From JAYYZW01 sp965217605 (GTDB lineage: Bacteria > Pseudomonadota > Gammaproteobacteria > Ga0077536): a stretch of DNA of 64,000 bases. The DNA is taken from positions 558,001-622,000 of the forward strand of contig CBDCJB010000001.1 in NCBI GenBank assembly GCA_965217605.1, read 5' to 3'. The notes under the pieces were generated by a model. It ran no database searches and was not told where the DNA came from. It saw only the letters and a program-made list of their open reading frames with translations. Positions 16,991 to 25,374 of this stretch are shown piece by piece; position 1 is the first letter of the stretch; each line of letters begins with the position of its first letter. The translations under genes were made by a program, and so were the position numbers.

Positions 16991-17386
16991 ATGAGCGCAG
17001 GTATGACTGGGGTCGCGACAGCGGCCGTCGCCCTCTGGGTGATGGCGTTCGGCGCCGCTGCCGATGACAGTGATTATGTAAAGAATTCGGCCTTGGCCGC
17101 GCAACTCGGGACGGGGCAGGGGCCTGTAGTGATCGATGTGCGCACCCCGGACGAATACGCGCGGGGACACGTTCCCGGCGCGCTGTTGATGCCGATTCAA
17201 ACCTTTCCAACGGAGATGAAACGCCTGTCGGTCGATAAGTCGCACCCCATCGTCGTTTATTGCGAATTGGGTCCGCGTGCAGGTCTGGCGAAAGCGGCGC
17301 TGCGACTCGCGGGCTATACGCAGGTCTTGTATCTCGAAGGGCATATGCGGGCATGGCGAGAAAGTGGTTTAACTATCCAGAAATAA
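16991..17386 (+). CDS. Periplasmic rhodanese-domain protein
   Basis: A 131-residue single-domain rhodanese with a predicted signal peptide (MSAGMTGVATAAVALWVMAFGAAA). The fold markers are VVIDVRTPDEYARGHVPGA and an active-site loop VVYCELGPRA with the sulfur-carrying Cys. Exported rhodaneses of this size are often linked to sulfur transfer or phage-shock-like roles (PspE); the exact function is unknown. I chose ATG 16991 because it begins the signal peptide; the longer frame upstream looks non-coding. Confidence 0.85.
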   Translation: MSAGMTGVATAAVALWVMAFGAAADDSDYVKNSALAAQLGTGQGPVVIDVRTPDEYARGHVPGALLMPIQTFPTEMKRLSVDKSHPIVVYCELGPRAGLAKAALRLAGYTQVLYLEGHMRAWRESGLTIQK

Positions 17387-17452
17387 TTTATAAATATCAT
17401 AATATTAAAAATAATGTTTAAAGTTGATTATATCTATTAGCGAGCACTTCGT

Positions 17453-18685
17453 GTGACCTCGCGCGGCCACATTGCAATCGTCGGCGGCTCGATCGCCGGT
17501 TTGCTCGCAGGGACGCTCCTGCGCCGGACGGGTTGGGACGTGGACATCTATGAACGGTCGCGCACCGAATTATCCAGTCGCGGCGCCGGTATCGCCGTCC
17601 ACATGGACTTGTTCGATACGCTCGAGAATGCCGGAATCACGCTGTCGGGGGAGGTCGGCGTGGATTCCGTCGGGCGCATGACCCTGGATCGGACCGGCCG
17701 GGTTGTCGGCGAACACGCGATGCAACAGACTTTCACTTCTTGGGGCCTGCTGTTTCGCCTGCTGCGTCGCGAGTTTCCCGACGCCCATTACCACCCGGGG
17801 GCGGTGCTCCAAGATGTTGAAAATACAGAAGAACACATCACCCTGCGCTTCGCGGACGCGGCGCCGCTGGAAGCACGCTGGTTGATCGCGGCGGACGGCG
17901 TGTATTCCACCTTGAGGTCGCTATTGATGGGCGAGCAGGGCCTTGATTATGCGGGTTATATCGCCTGGCGCGGCCTCGCTCAGGAAAACGAGATAGCGGC
18001 GCCGATACGCGCGCAACTTAACCGCAAGATGACTTTTTCCCTGCCGCATCGCGAACACATGCTCGTGTACCTCGTACCGGGACCGGACGACGACCTGCGG
18101 CCCGGGCACCGGTGGTTCAATTGGGTCTGGTACCGCCCAGCTGCGGCGGGCGCCACCTTGAACGACCTGCTGACCGACGCAGACGGGGTCACGCACCCCA
18201 ACGGCATCCCGCCACCGTTGATTCGGGCTGCTCATCTCAGCGCCATGCGCAGCGCCGCTGAAGCCCTGTTACCACCGCAATTTCAGGCTTTTATCACCCA
18301 TACCGAACGTCCGTTTCTGCAACCGATCATCGACGGCACGTGCGCTGCGCTGCGCCATGGCCGGGTGCTGTTCATCGGCGATGCGGCGTTTCCGGCGCGG
18401 CCGCACGTCGGTATGGGCGTGTCCAAGGCCGCCGCCGACGCGAACGCGCTGGCCGGGGCCTTCGATGCACCGGACGCCGAGCTCGGCGAGGCCCTGAATC
18501 GGTGGGAACAAACCCGGCTCAAGCGGGGCCACGACACCATCGCCTGGGGCCGGCGCCTCGGCAGTTACCTCGGTGCGGGGCCCCAGACCGCCGCCGAGAT
18601 CGCAGTGGCAAAGGAATTCAGCCGTGCGGAAACGGTGATGAGCCAAGTCGCTGCAGCGGATCCGTACCTTTATATCGGTCGATGA
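17453..18685 (+). CDS. FAD-dependent monooxygenase
   Basis: A 410-residue group A flavoprotein hydroxylase. It has the N-terminal FAD-binding GGSIAGLLAGTLL, a second dinucleotide motif with VLFIGDAAFPARPHVGMG, and a middle substrate domain. The segment HRWFNWVWYRP and overall layout resemble 2,6-dihydroxypyridine 3-monooxygenase-type enzymes, so a hydroxylated aromatic or N-heterocycle is a likely substrate. It starts at GTG 17453 (TTCGTGTGACC). It has no close operon partner and is flanked on both sides by short AT-rich islands (17387-17445, 18720-18760) unlike neighbouring DNA. Confidence 0.85.
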   Translation: MTSRGHIAIVGGSIAGLLAGTLLRRTGWDVDIYERSRTELSSRGAGIAVHMDLFDTLENAGITLSGEVGVDSVGRMTLDRTGRVVGEHAMQQTFTSWGLLFRLLRREFPDAHYHPGAVLQDVENTEEHITLRFADAAPLEARWLIAADGVYSTLRSLLMGEQGLDYAGYIAWRGLAQENEIAAPIRAQLNRKMTFSLPHREHMLVYLVPGPDDDLRPGHRWFNWVWYRPAAAGATLNDLLTDADGVTHPNGIPPPLIRAAHLSAMRSAAEALLPPQFQAFITHTERPFLQPIIDGTCAALRHGRVLFIGDAAFPARPHVGMGVSKAAADANALAGAFDAPDAELGEALNRWEQTRLKRGHDTIAWGRRLGSYLGAGPQTAAEIAVAKEFSRAETVMSQVAAADPYLYIGR

Positions 18686-18882
18686 CCCGGGGCCAGTCTC
18701 CCCGCCGTCCTCCGTATAAGTTCGCATAATGGTTATTATGTTAAATATTATTTATAACCGGGAAAAGGCCTAACTGCGAAGTGGGCACTTACGCCATTTT
18801 GCCGCCCAACCGCCAATGGACCAAGGCAGCGGCCCACCCTACGATGTCGGGGTCATAAAAACGCGATGAGGATGGACCACCC

Positions 18883-19647
18883 ATGCGAGGTTTGAAGGAT
18901 AAAGTCGTGCTGATCACTGGTGCTGCGCGCGGCATCGGCCGGGCTATAGCCAAGCGGTTCTGGGAAGAAGATGCGATCGTTGTAGCACTGGATATTAACG
19001 ATGAAGGGCTCTCGACCCTTGCTTCGGACTTGTCCAGCAACGAGCGCCTCAAGACCACCGTGCTCGACATCACCGATTACGCAGCTGTCAGCTCGGCCGT
19101 CGACCTCATTCACGATAAATTGGGCAGCATCGACGTGCTCGTCAATAACGCCGGCTGGGATATCCCAGTCCAGTTCGTCGAATCGGAGCCCGAGTTCTGG
19201 CACAAGGTCATAGACATCAACCTCTATGGGTCGCTCAACATGCAGCATCGGGTCGTACCGCGCATGCTGGACGACGGCGGCGGACGCATCATCAATATCG
19301 CGTCTGATGCAGGCCGTGTCGGCTCGTCCGGCGAATCCGTCTATTCGGCCTGCAAAGGCGGCATCATCGCCTTCACGAAGACCCTGGCGCGGGAAACCGC
19401 ACGCGGAAACGTCCGCGTCAACTGCGTATGCCCGGGACCTACCGAAACGCCCCTCCTCGACAGTTTCACGGGCGAAGGTGATTTTGGTAAGAAGATTTAC
19501 GAAGGCTTGAAATGGGCGATACCGCTTAAACGCCTCGGTCAGCCGGAAGACATCGCCGGCATCGTCGTGTTTCTCGCCAGCGACGAGGCCGAGTTCATCA
19601 CCGGCCAGACGATCAGCGTGTCAGGCGGATTGACGATGCACGGCTAA
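18883..19647 (+). CDS. SDR oxidoreductase, 2-hydroxyacyl-CoA dehydrogenase-like
   Basis: A 254-residue NAD(P)-dependent SDR. It has TGAARGIG, NNAGWD, Ser in NIASDAGR, and the Tyr-Lys pair in VYSACKGGI. NNAGWD and the general sequence style resemble BadH, the 2-hydroxycyclohexanecarboxyl-CoA dehydrogenase, so a CoA-ester hydroxyl may be its substrate. That is a family-based guess. ATG 18883 follows a GAGGATGG stretch. It converges with the last gene of the copper monooxygenase operon, 14 bp away. About 200 bp upstream hold no other gene. Confidence 0.85.
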   Translation: MRGLKDKVVLITGAARGIGRAIAKRFWEEDAIVVALDINDEGLSTLASDLSSNERLKTTVLDITDYAAVSSAVDLIHDKLGSIDVLVNNAGWDIPVQFVESEPEFWHKVIDINLYGSLNMQHRVVPRMLDDGGGRIINIASDAGRVGSSGESVYSACKGGIIAFTKTLARETARGNVRVNCVCPGPTETPLLDSFTGEGDFGKKIYEGLKWAIPLKRLGQPEDIAGIVVFLASDEAEFITGQTISVSGGLTMHG

Positions 19648-19661
19648 GGCGCATTAACGCG

Positions 19662-20426
19662 CTAATTGTCCGTCCCTAACCAACCCCCATCGACCGGCAG
19701 GATTGCACCACTGGCAAAGCTCGACGCGGCGCTCGCAAAATACAAAGCGGCGCCGACGATCTCTTCGGGCTGCCCGCCGCGCTTGAGCGCTCCGCGTTGA
19801 GCCCGTTTTTCGAACGCGTCCATGTCCCAAGCCTTCGAGATATCGGTGAGATAGGGACCGGCCATGATGCAGTTGACCCGCACCTTGGGTCCGTAGGCGT
19901 GGGCGAAGGACCGCGTGATCGCGTTGAGCCCGGCCTTCGCTGCGCCATAAGGTTGTGCGGTAGGGCTCGGCGTCATCGCCGCGGTGCTGGAGACGTTGAT
20001 GATAGAGCCGCCCTCTCCCTCCATCATTTGCTTCCCCACGACTGCGCACAGGCGAAACGGCCCTTTAAGATTGATCGCGACGACTTTATCGAAGAGTTCT
20101 TCTGTGATCTGATCCAGCGACGGATAAAGCGGCGACAGACCGGCGTTGTTGACGAGGATATCGATGCGGCCGAAATGTGCGTTTATCGCGTCGACCATCG
20201 GATCGAGTTCCTCCCAATGGCCAACGTGGCACGCATAAGGAAACGCGCGCCGGCCCTTTGCTTCGATTTCGGCCGCCGTTTTTTCGCATTGTTCCAACTT
20301 GCGGCTGACCACCGCAACATCGGCACCATGATCGGCGAAGCCCAGCGCCATCTGCCGTCCGAGCCCGCGGCTGCCGCCTGTAATCAAAGCGATCTTGCTG
20401 GTGAGATCAAATATGTCAGTGGTCAT
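19662..20426 (-). CDS. SDR oxidoreductase, last gene of the copper monooxygenase operon
   Basis: The 254-residue SDR has TGGSRGLG, NNAGLS, Ser in NVSSTAAM, the YGAAKAG catalytic Tyr/Lys and the ending ILPVDGGWL. It starts 13 bp after the cupredoxin gene on the same strand, so it is probably co-transcribed with the oxidase genes. SDRs of this class oxidise secondary alcohols or reduce ketones. An attractive but untested role is oxidising the alcohol made by the monooxygenase. ATG 20426 gives a normal SDR N-terminus; the frame continues upstream without family similarity. Confidence 0.88.
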   Translation of the reverse strand: MTTDIFDLTSKIALITGGSRGLGRQMALGFADHGADVAVVSRKLEQCEKTAAEIEAKGRRAFPYACHVGHWEELDPMVDAINAHFGRIDILVNNAGLSPLYPSLDQITEELFDKVVAINLKGPFRLCAVVGKQMMEGEGGSIINVSSTAAMTPSPTAQPYGAAKAGLNAITRSFAHAYGPKVRVNCIMAGPYLTDISKAWDMDAFEKRAQRGALKRGGQPEEIVGAALYFASAASSFASGAILPVDGGWLGTDN

Positions 20427-20439
20427 CAAACGATTCCTC

Positions 20440-21030
20440 TTATTCGTTTTTATAATCATCAGGCATACGATAACCCGTGATACCCGGAATGCTCGGGAGG
20501 TTACCACTGCCCTCGCCCACTACCAGTTGGGCTTTCAAGCCCTGTTCCATGTGATGTGAAAGATCGCAGTGCACGAGGTAGGTCGCGTCATCACTGGGGA
20601 CGATCAAGGTACCGGTTTTGCTGCGCTCCCCGTTGGCCTCGAGGTGGAACATACCTTGTGGATAGAGATAACGTGGCAAACCGTGCACCATCCATTGATG
20701 CCGAACCTGGTCTTCGTTGGCCAAGGTCACGGTAATACGGCTGCAGGGTTCGACCTGCCATTCGGGTCGATCGTATCCGTATGTCCGTCCCTCCATCGCA
20801 AAGGTACGCCCAACGGCTACCTTGATCACGACATCGCCTGCGATCGCCGCACAATCCTGCGGTAGCGCATCGCTGTTCGTATTCATGACCATGCCATCGC
20901 GGTCGAGCTCCATCTCATGATGATGATCGTGATCGTGGCCGCCCACATCCGTTTGTGCGCCGGCGTTGATCGAACAGCAGACGACCCATGCGCCGTAAAC
21001 ACAAATCCCAGCTCGACTGCGATTGTTCAC
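20440..21030 (-). CDS. Periplasmic cupredoxin with His-rich N-terminus
   Basis: A 196-residue exported protein. After a signal peptide (about 1-25) comes a metal-binding stretch GGHDHDHHHEM, then a single cupredoxin domain. Likely type 1 copper ligands are a His in RHQWMVHG and the Cys, His and Met in HCDLSHHMEQGL. It could carry electrons or copper for the adjacent multicopper oxidase and membrane monooxygenase. GTG 21030 overlaps the multicopper oxidase stop (GTGA), so the two are coupled. I know no precise family name for it. Confidence 0.85.
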   Translation of the reverse strand: MNNRSRAGICVYGAWVVCCSINAGAQTDVGGHDHDHHHEMELDRDGMVMNTNSDALPQDCAAIAGDVVIKVAVGRTFAMEGRTYGYDRPEWQVEPCSRITVTLANEDQVRHQWMVHGLPRYLYPQGMFHLEANGERSKTGTLIVPSDDATYLVHCDLSHHMEQGLKAQLVVGEGSGNLPSIPGITGYRMPDDYKNE

Positions 21031-22736
21031 TGCATCCGCCTTCTATGACCGATCCGTACGTGCAGCGGCGCGACGACAAGTAAGGCGATCAATATAACGA
21101 TGCTCGACCAGAAGATAAGCCGGCGCAGCCACCCGGGATCGGCGTCTATCGGTTCGTCGAGCTGAGACATGCCCATGCCGGTAAACACTGGCAGCTCGCC
21201 GCGGTAATACGCGGGATCGAAAAACAACGCCAGATCTTCCACGCCCCCGACCGTACGCGGCAATCCCCGCTCTCCGAGATACGATTCGTAGACGACCAGG
21301 CTGACATCGCCACCCGGCCCAATACCGTCGGTGGTGACCGCTTGCTCGCGGTGATCATGCAGCAGCCAGGCGCCCTCGCCGTACGCGTTCAGACCATCGT
21401 TAACGGCTGCGAGCGACAAGTCGATCCGCTGTGCGGCCGAGATCCAAAACATATCACGCTGCTCGCGCGCGCCGACCGCGAGCGCGACGCCGTCGCGATG
21501 CGTCAAGGTCGGTTTGTGTCCATGGAAATGCAATGACACACCCTCGTTGCCACCATTGAGGATGCGCAACTTCGTCATTTCGCCGGGCGCCGTCACGACC
21601 AGCGATTCGCGCAGCGTGTAGGGAAACGAACGGCCGTTCAACAAATAGTATTCAGCCTGCCGCCGGGTCACGTTGTAGCCGCGATGTACCGATCGGGATA
21701 CGAGACGTGGATCGGTATATCGCTGGATACGATTATTCAAATCACGATCCACTTCCAGGTAGTGCAGATCGTATTCACGCGAATAGTTTTCGCGCACCCT
21801 CGCCGACGGCGCCCGCACGCGCCCTGCACCGACGTTGAACGTTTGAACCCGGTTGTCGGGCCGATTTTCTTCGACGACGAACATACCCTGCAATCCCATT
21901 AGAATGTGCGAGTGCGGTTGTACATGGCAATGATAAAACGACGTCCCCGTCCGCCGCGGCGTAAACCGATAAGTCCGCGCCCGGCCTGGCGCCAGCGCAT
22001 GCTCGCTGAACAACGGCACGCCGTCATTACCGCCGCCTTCGGCAGTCTTGAAGGGGTGATCGACACCGTGAAAATGGATCGTGTGCGGCAGGTAATGCGT
22101 ATTCTCGAGCGTCACGCTGACCTCGTCCCCCTGCTCGACCCTGATGACCGGGCCCGGCAACCGGATCATGCGGTTAGCGACGAGTGATTCGAAATTGACG
22201 GTCGTCATGCCGCGACTTTTCGGCGCAAAAACCCAGAAGCCGGGCGTGATGCCTGGCGCGATTTCGAACTGTGGTACGACGTCTGGAATATCGGGGGAGC
22301 GGCCGTTGAGTTCCATCACCTCGAGACGGATGTGGATGACGTCGGGATCGCCGTCGCCGTCACGGTCCTCGCTTTTGTCGACGGCATCCGGTGCGAACAG
22401 TGATTTCATCAACAGTGATTGCGGCACGTTATTGGTACCGAATACCGCGACTGCGACGCCCCAGGGGTTATCCGGCATGCAATCGTCTACCGCCGAGACG
22501 GCGACCCCGCCGATGACGGCGGCTTGTCGCCATGCATCGAATTCAGGCGGACAGATGGCGTCCAGATCGAAAGCTGCAGCAGCGAGCTCCTGACCCGCCG
22601 GTGCTTGCCTAAATGTCGGCTCCCCTACCCAGGAAAAATAACGCGCCTGCCAGTCAACAGGGAGGCGGTGCGCCGGTAAAGTCAGAAACGCGGCAAGAAG
22701 GGCGGCCGCCACGACAACGAGAATGAACGTTCTCAC
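21027..22736 (-). CDS. Membrane-anchored multicopper oxidase
   Basis: The 569-residue protein has an N-terminal membrane segment (VRTFILVVVAAALLAAFL), a laccase-like periplasmic part and a C-terminal membrane anchor with a basic tail. Copper motifs are visible in family order: HTIHFHG, FYHCHVQPHSH, LHFHGHKP and WLLHDHRE, covering the His-x-His pairs of the type 2/3 cluster. A DRDGDGDPD loop may bind calcium. GTG 22736 overlaps the upstream stop (GTGA), so translation is coupled. It could take electrons from periplasmic carriers or oxidise Cu(I); its position in a copper monooxygenase operon suggests copper handling or redox partnering. Confidence 0.88.
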   Translation of the reverse strand: MRTFILVVVAAALLAAFLTLPAHRLPVDWQARYFSWVGEPTFRQAPAGQELAAAAFDLDAICPPEFDAWRQAAVIGGVAVSAVDDCMPDNPWGVAVAVFGTNNVPQSLLMKSLFAPDAVDKSEDRDGDGDPDVIHIRLEVMELNGRSPDIPDVVPQFEIAPGITPGFWVFAPKSRGMTTVNFESLVANRMIRLPGPVIRVEQGDEVSVTLENTHYLPHTIHFHGVDHPFKTAEGGGNDGVPLFSEHALAPGRARTYRFTPRRTGTSFYHCHVQPHSHILMGLQGMFVVEENRPDNRVQTFNVGAGRVRAPSARVRENYSREYDLHYLEVDRDLNNRIQRYTDPRLVSRSVHRGYNVTRRQAEYYLLNGRSFPYTLRESLVVTAPGEMTKLRILNGGNEGVSLHFHGHKPTLTHRDGVALAVGAREQRDMFWISAAQRIDLSLAAVNDGLNAYGEGAWLLHDHREQAVTTDGIGPGGDVSLVVYESYLGERGLPRTVGGVEDLALFFDPAYYRGELPVFTGMGMSQLDEPIDADPGWLRRLIFWSSIVILIALLVVAPLHVRIGHRRRMQ

Positions 22737-23341
22737 GAGGACTGCATCGCGTCGCCATTCGCTCCCGCGCGCTTTACGGTTAAAAAGTATAGTGCGAGAC
22801 CGAAAACGATGGGGGCGATGATCCACCCAAAGCCCGCGAATCGCCGCGTCTTTCCGACTGAAAACGGGAACACGGAGAAATAGGATTGATCCGTTTTCAC
22901 ATCTGACGCGGTCACGACGCCGATGAAATCACCGGGCTCCGCGAAGGTCAGATTGACGTTAATATTGCCACGCGGATAGTGCTGTGGCTTTTCATAAAAC
23001 ATCGTTGCGGCTTCGATCTCGGCCGCAGTCCCCAAATCCGCATACGTCGCGGTAATGCCGATGTCATTGACGTCCTCGACAACCCGAAAATCGACCGCCA
23101 TCTCGCGCAGCGGCGCGTTGATGAAATCGAGCACGACGATCGCGTCGGCGACCATCGAAATATCCTCGCAGAATTCCTGCGACGCCCGCATGGTCGGTTG
23201 GTAGCCCGTGAAATGGGCCAGGTAAGGCCCGATTTGCATGACACAGGTATCTTCCTCGATGGACACGCCGCCATGCGCGAATGCCTGAGTGGCGGCTACA
23301 ACACCGATTACGTCTATGAGGGCACTGCCACCGGCCCGCAT
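22733..23341 (-). CDS. Copper monooxygenase-associated membrane-anchored protein (D position)
   Basis: The 202-residue product has an N-terminal signal sequence, a periplasmic domain of about 145 residues and a C-terminal membrane helix (IIAPIVFGLALYFLTV) with a short cytoplasmic tail. Predicted cleavage after QAFA leaves HGGVSIEEDTC, an N-terminal His typical of copper proteins. Two Cys (EEDTC and QEFCED) could form a disulfide or bind metal. It occupies the place of amoD/pmoD after subunit B, but I cannot show homology by eye. ATG 23341 overlaps the end of subunit B by 28 bp; a TTG at 23359 is an alternative. Copper delivery or assembly is a reasonable guess. Confidence 0.75.
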   Translation of the reverse strand: MRAGGSALIDVIGVVAATQAFAHGGVSIEEDTCVMQIGPYLAHFTGYQPTMRASQEFCEDISMVADAIVVLDFINAPLREMAVDFRVVEDVNDIGITATYADLGTAAEIEAATMFYEKPQHYPRGNINVNLTFAEPGDFIGVVTASDVKTDQSYFSVFPFSVGKTRRFAGFGWIIAPIVFGLALYFLTVKRAGANGDAMQSS

Positions 23342-24579
23342 CGACCATCCTCCGAGCAATTAAATACCGGTAGCATACGGCCGCCGATCTCGACGATTTC
23401 GCGCGCCCCGCCAGGTCCGTGAAAAAACAGCAAGCCGGCGATGACACTGTCCGGATCGTTGATCATGTAGGCTAGGCGCTGTGTTTCCCACAACGCATCC
23501 TCGGCGTAGACACGGAGATTCCCCGTTGCGCCGGGCTCGATTGGACCACCCTCGACGCGCAGCCCGTGCGGCGCAACCAAATCATGCGAATCGGCCGGCT
23601 GCACGGTTTTAACGGAAGGATTGATAAAGCGCACGTTCGCCGTCGTGAATTCGCCGACCCTAAGCGGAGTATCGCTCTTGTTCTCGACGGTCAATTCCAT
23701 CTCGAAGCTCCGTCCGGGAATGTGATAACGCGCGGCATCCAACTGAACCCCGACTGCAGGCGCAGGCGGCGGCTTCGACGGCAGATCCACTTTCGCCGTC
23801 CGCAACGGCGTCGTCACCGGGTAGTTGCGCTCGGCCCACTGGTAACCACACACGATCATGAGCAGCGTACCGACGAGGAACCCGATAGCGACCTTGCGAT
23901 CGGTGTTTGTGATCACGGCGTCGCCGTCGCCCTCTTCCCGTTCCGCCTGTTGGACGGCGCGCAGCCTCGGGATTAAGACCGGCCGCTGCCGCAACCAGTA
24001 GGCGATCCAGGCCCCTCCGATCACGAACCAGATCGCATGCCAACCGAAAATCGTCCCGAGATTAAAGGTTTCCAGATCGATTTCACGACCGAACATCGTG
24101 GTCACCGTATTGGTGAAATCGTCGGCCGAACCCGCGATTTCGACCCAAATACCGGGCCCGACCATGGTGCCCGAATCCAACACGTTCATCACTGGATGCA
24201 GGTGGAAACGTCCCGGACGGCGGGCCTTCAACAAAATCTCGAAACCGTAGTCCTGGCCCAATTCGAGCTGCGTGGACTGCACCATACTGACGCCGTCGAT
24301 GTTCGAAGCCTCGCGTATGAAGTTCGGTCCCGACGCGCCCACGTTCAGGAATACTCGCTCCTCGACTGACGGCAGATGGTCCGGCCAGTACCGGGAGGTG
24401 CGAAAGCGCCCGCTTAGCGTGGCGCGGTCACCGACGGTGAGCTGCACGCTGCTGAGCGTAATGTCGTACCAGTTGATCGTGCGCATGCGCACGTTGGCCT
24501 GTTGCGCGCGTTCGCCGTGCGCGAGGCTTGCCGCCGAGAACACCAACAACAATAAACTTAAGGCACGGACGTTCAGCAT
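23314..24579 (-). CDS. Copper membrane monooxygenase subunit B (PmoB/AmoB family)
   Basis: The 421-residue subunit carries the Cu-B site. A signal peptide (1-20, SLA/HGER) leaves His21 as the mature N-terminus, equivalent to His33 of Methylococcus capsulatus PmoB. His126 and His128 in RRPGRFHLHPVMNV match His137/His139. The residue matching His48 is Asn36 (MRTINWYD), so the second 'bis-His' copper seen in M. capsulatus is probably absent. Two membrane helices (near 180-195 and 235-252) join two cupredoxin domains. The family oxidises methane, ammonia or short hydrocarbons. Its gene follows subunit A by 24 bp. Confidence 0.95.
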   Translation of the reverse strand: MLNVRALSLLLLVFSAASLAHGERAQQANVRMRTINWYDITLSSVQLTVGDRATLSGRFRTSRYWPDHLPSVEERVFLNVGASGPNFIREASNIDGVSMVQSTQLELGQDYGFEILLKARRPGRFHLHPVMNVLDSGTMVGPGIWVEIAGSADDFTNTVTTMFGREIDLETFNLGTIFGWHAIWFVIGGAWIAYWLRQRPVLIPRLRAVQQAEREEGDGDAVITNTDRKVAIGFLVGTLLMIVCGYQWAERNYPVTTPLRTAKVDLPSKPPPAPAVGVQLDAARYHIPGRSFEMELTVENKSDTPLRVGEFTTANVRFINPSVKTVQPADSHDLVAPHGLRVEGGPIEPGATGNLRVYAEDALWETQRLAYMINDPDSVIAGLLFFHGPGGAREIVEIGGRMLPVFNCSEDGRCGPVAVPS

Positions 24580-24603
24580 CGATGCGCCATTTGATGGCCG
24601 GCT

Positions 24604-25326
24604 TCAGACCTTTTTGAGCCAGGTCTGCTTGTTGAGCCAGGCACCGGCCATCCAGGACACATAAAACACCAAGGTAGACAGGAAGCCGGCGAACACCGCG
24701 GTCAGCGGCGTGACGGCGTCACCGAAGGTTCTCAAGACCTGACGTTCCACGATACGGATGTATTCCGGCAGCGACGTACGGATGTATTCAAAGCGCAGCA
24801 GATCCGCGGCGGTCAGCATCTCACCGTTGTAGTTGATGGGTTCGTGAAAGCCCGCGAGCATCGGCCAGTTGGCTGGATAAACGAGAATGCCCCACATGAA
24901 TGCGCCGATCAGTCCGGTCAGAAACACGCTACGCGTAATCAACAAGGTGCAATCGAGCACGATCGCCATCGGAATGAACACCGACGGCCACACGAAGCTC
25001 AATGGGAAACCACCGAACACATGAAAATTAAGATACGCGCTCACCCATCGGATTGCGCTATAGCAGAACACCACCGCCGTACAGGCAATCGGCAAACGCA
25101 GCGCCGACCAGAACGCAGCGGACACACCCGCCGGGAAAATAATCAGTAAGACGATCGGAACGAGTGGCCAAAACCGGCGATCCTTCCAGTCGACCCAGAA
25201 TTCCCAGTCGCCCATCGTGACGGCCATTACGAAGGTCGCGGCGCCGGCCAGCGCGAAGACGATCGCGATCAAAATCACGATGTCTATCTGGGTTTCGAGA
25301 CGCCTCCTTAAGGCTTTCGCCTCCAC
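24604..25326 (-). CDS. Copper membrane monooxygenase subunit A (PmoA/AmoA family)
   Basis: A 240-residue integral membrane subunit, clearly PmoA/AmoA: it has GDWEFWVDWKDRRFW, VYPANWPML, EPINYNGEMLTAADLLRF, SLPEYIRIVER and LRTFGDAV, the blocks used for pmoA/amoA typing. About six to seven hydrophobic helices are visible. Departures from methane and ammonia types (for example the LIIFPAGVSAAFW and LLITRSVF regions) suggest a divergent branch; a tree is needed to place it. I prefer GTG 25326, which has GGAGG eight bases upstream; TTG 25347 would add seven residues without a ribosome binding site. Confidence 0.95.
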   Translation of the reverse strand: MEAKALRRRLETQIDIVILIAIVFALAGAATFVMAVTMGDWEFWVDWKDRRFWPLVPIVLLIIFPAGVSAAFWSALRLPIACTAVVFCYSAIRWVSAYLNFHVFGGFPLSFVWPSVFIPMAIVLDCTLLITRSVFLTGLIGAFMWGILVYPANWPMLAGFHEPINYNGEMLTAADLLRFEYIRTSLPEYIRIVERQVLRTFGDAVTPLTAVFAGFLSTLVFYVSWMAGAWLNKQTWLKKV

Positions 25327-25374
25327 CGCGGGAACCTCCGTGGACAATCTGTGCGCAGACGGGGCTGCGTGCGC

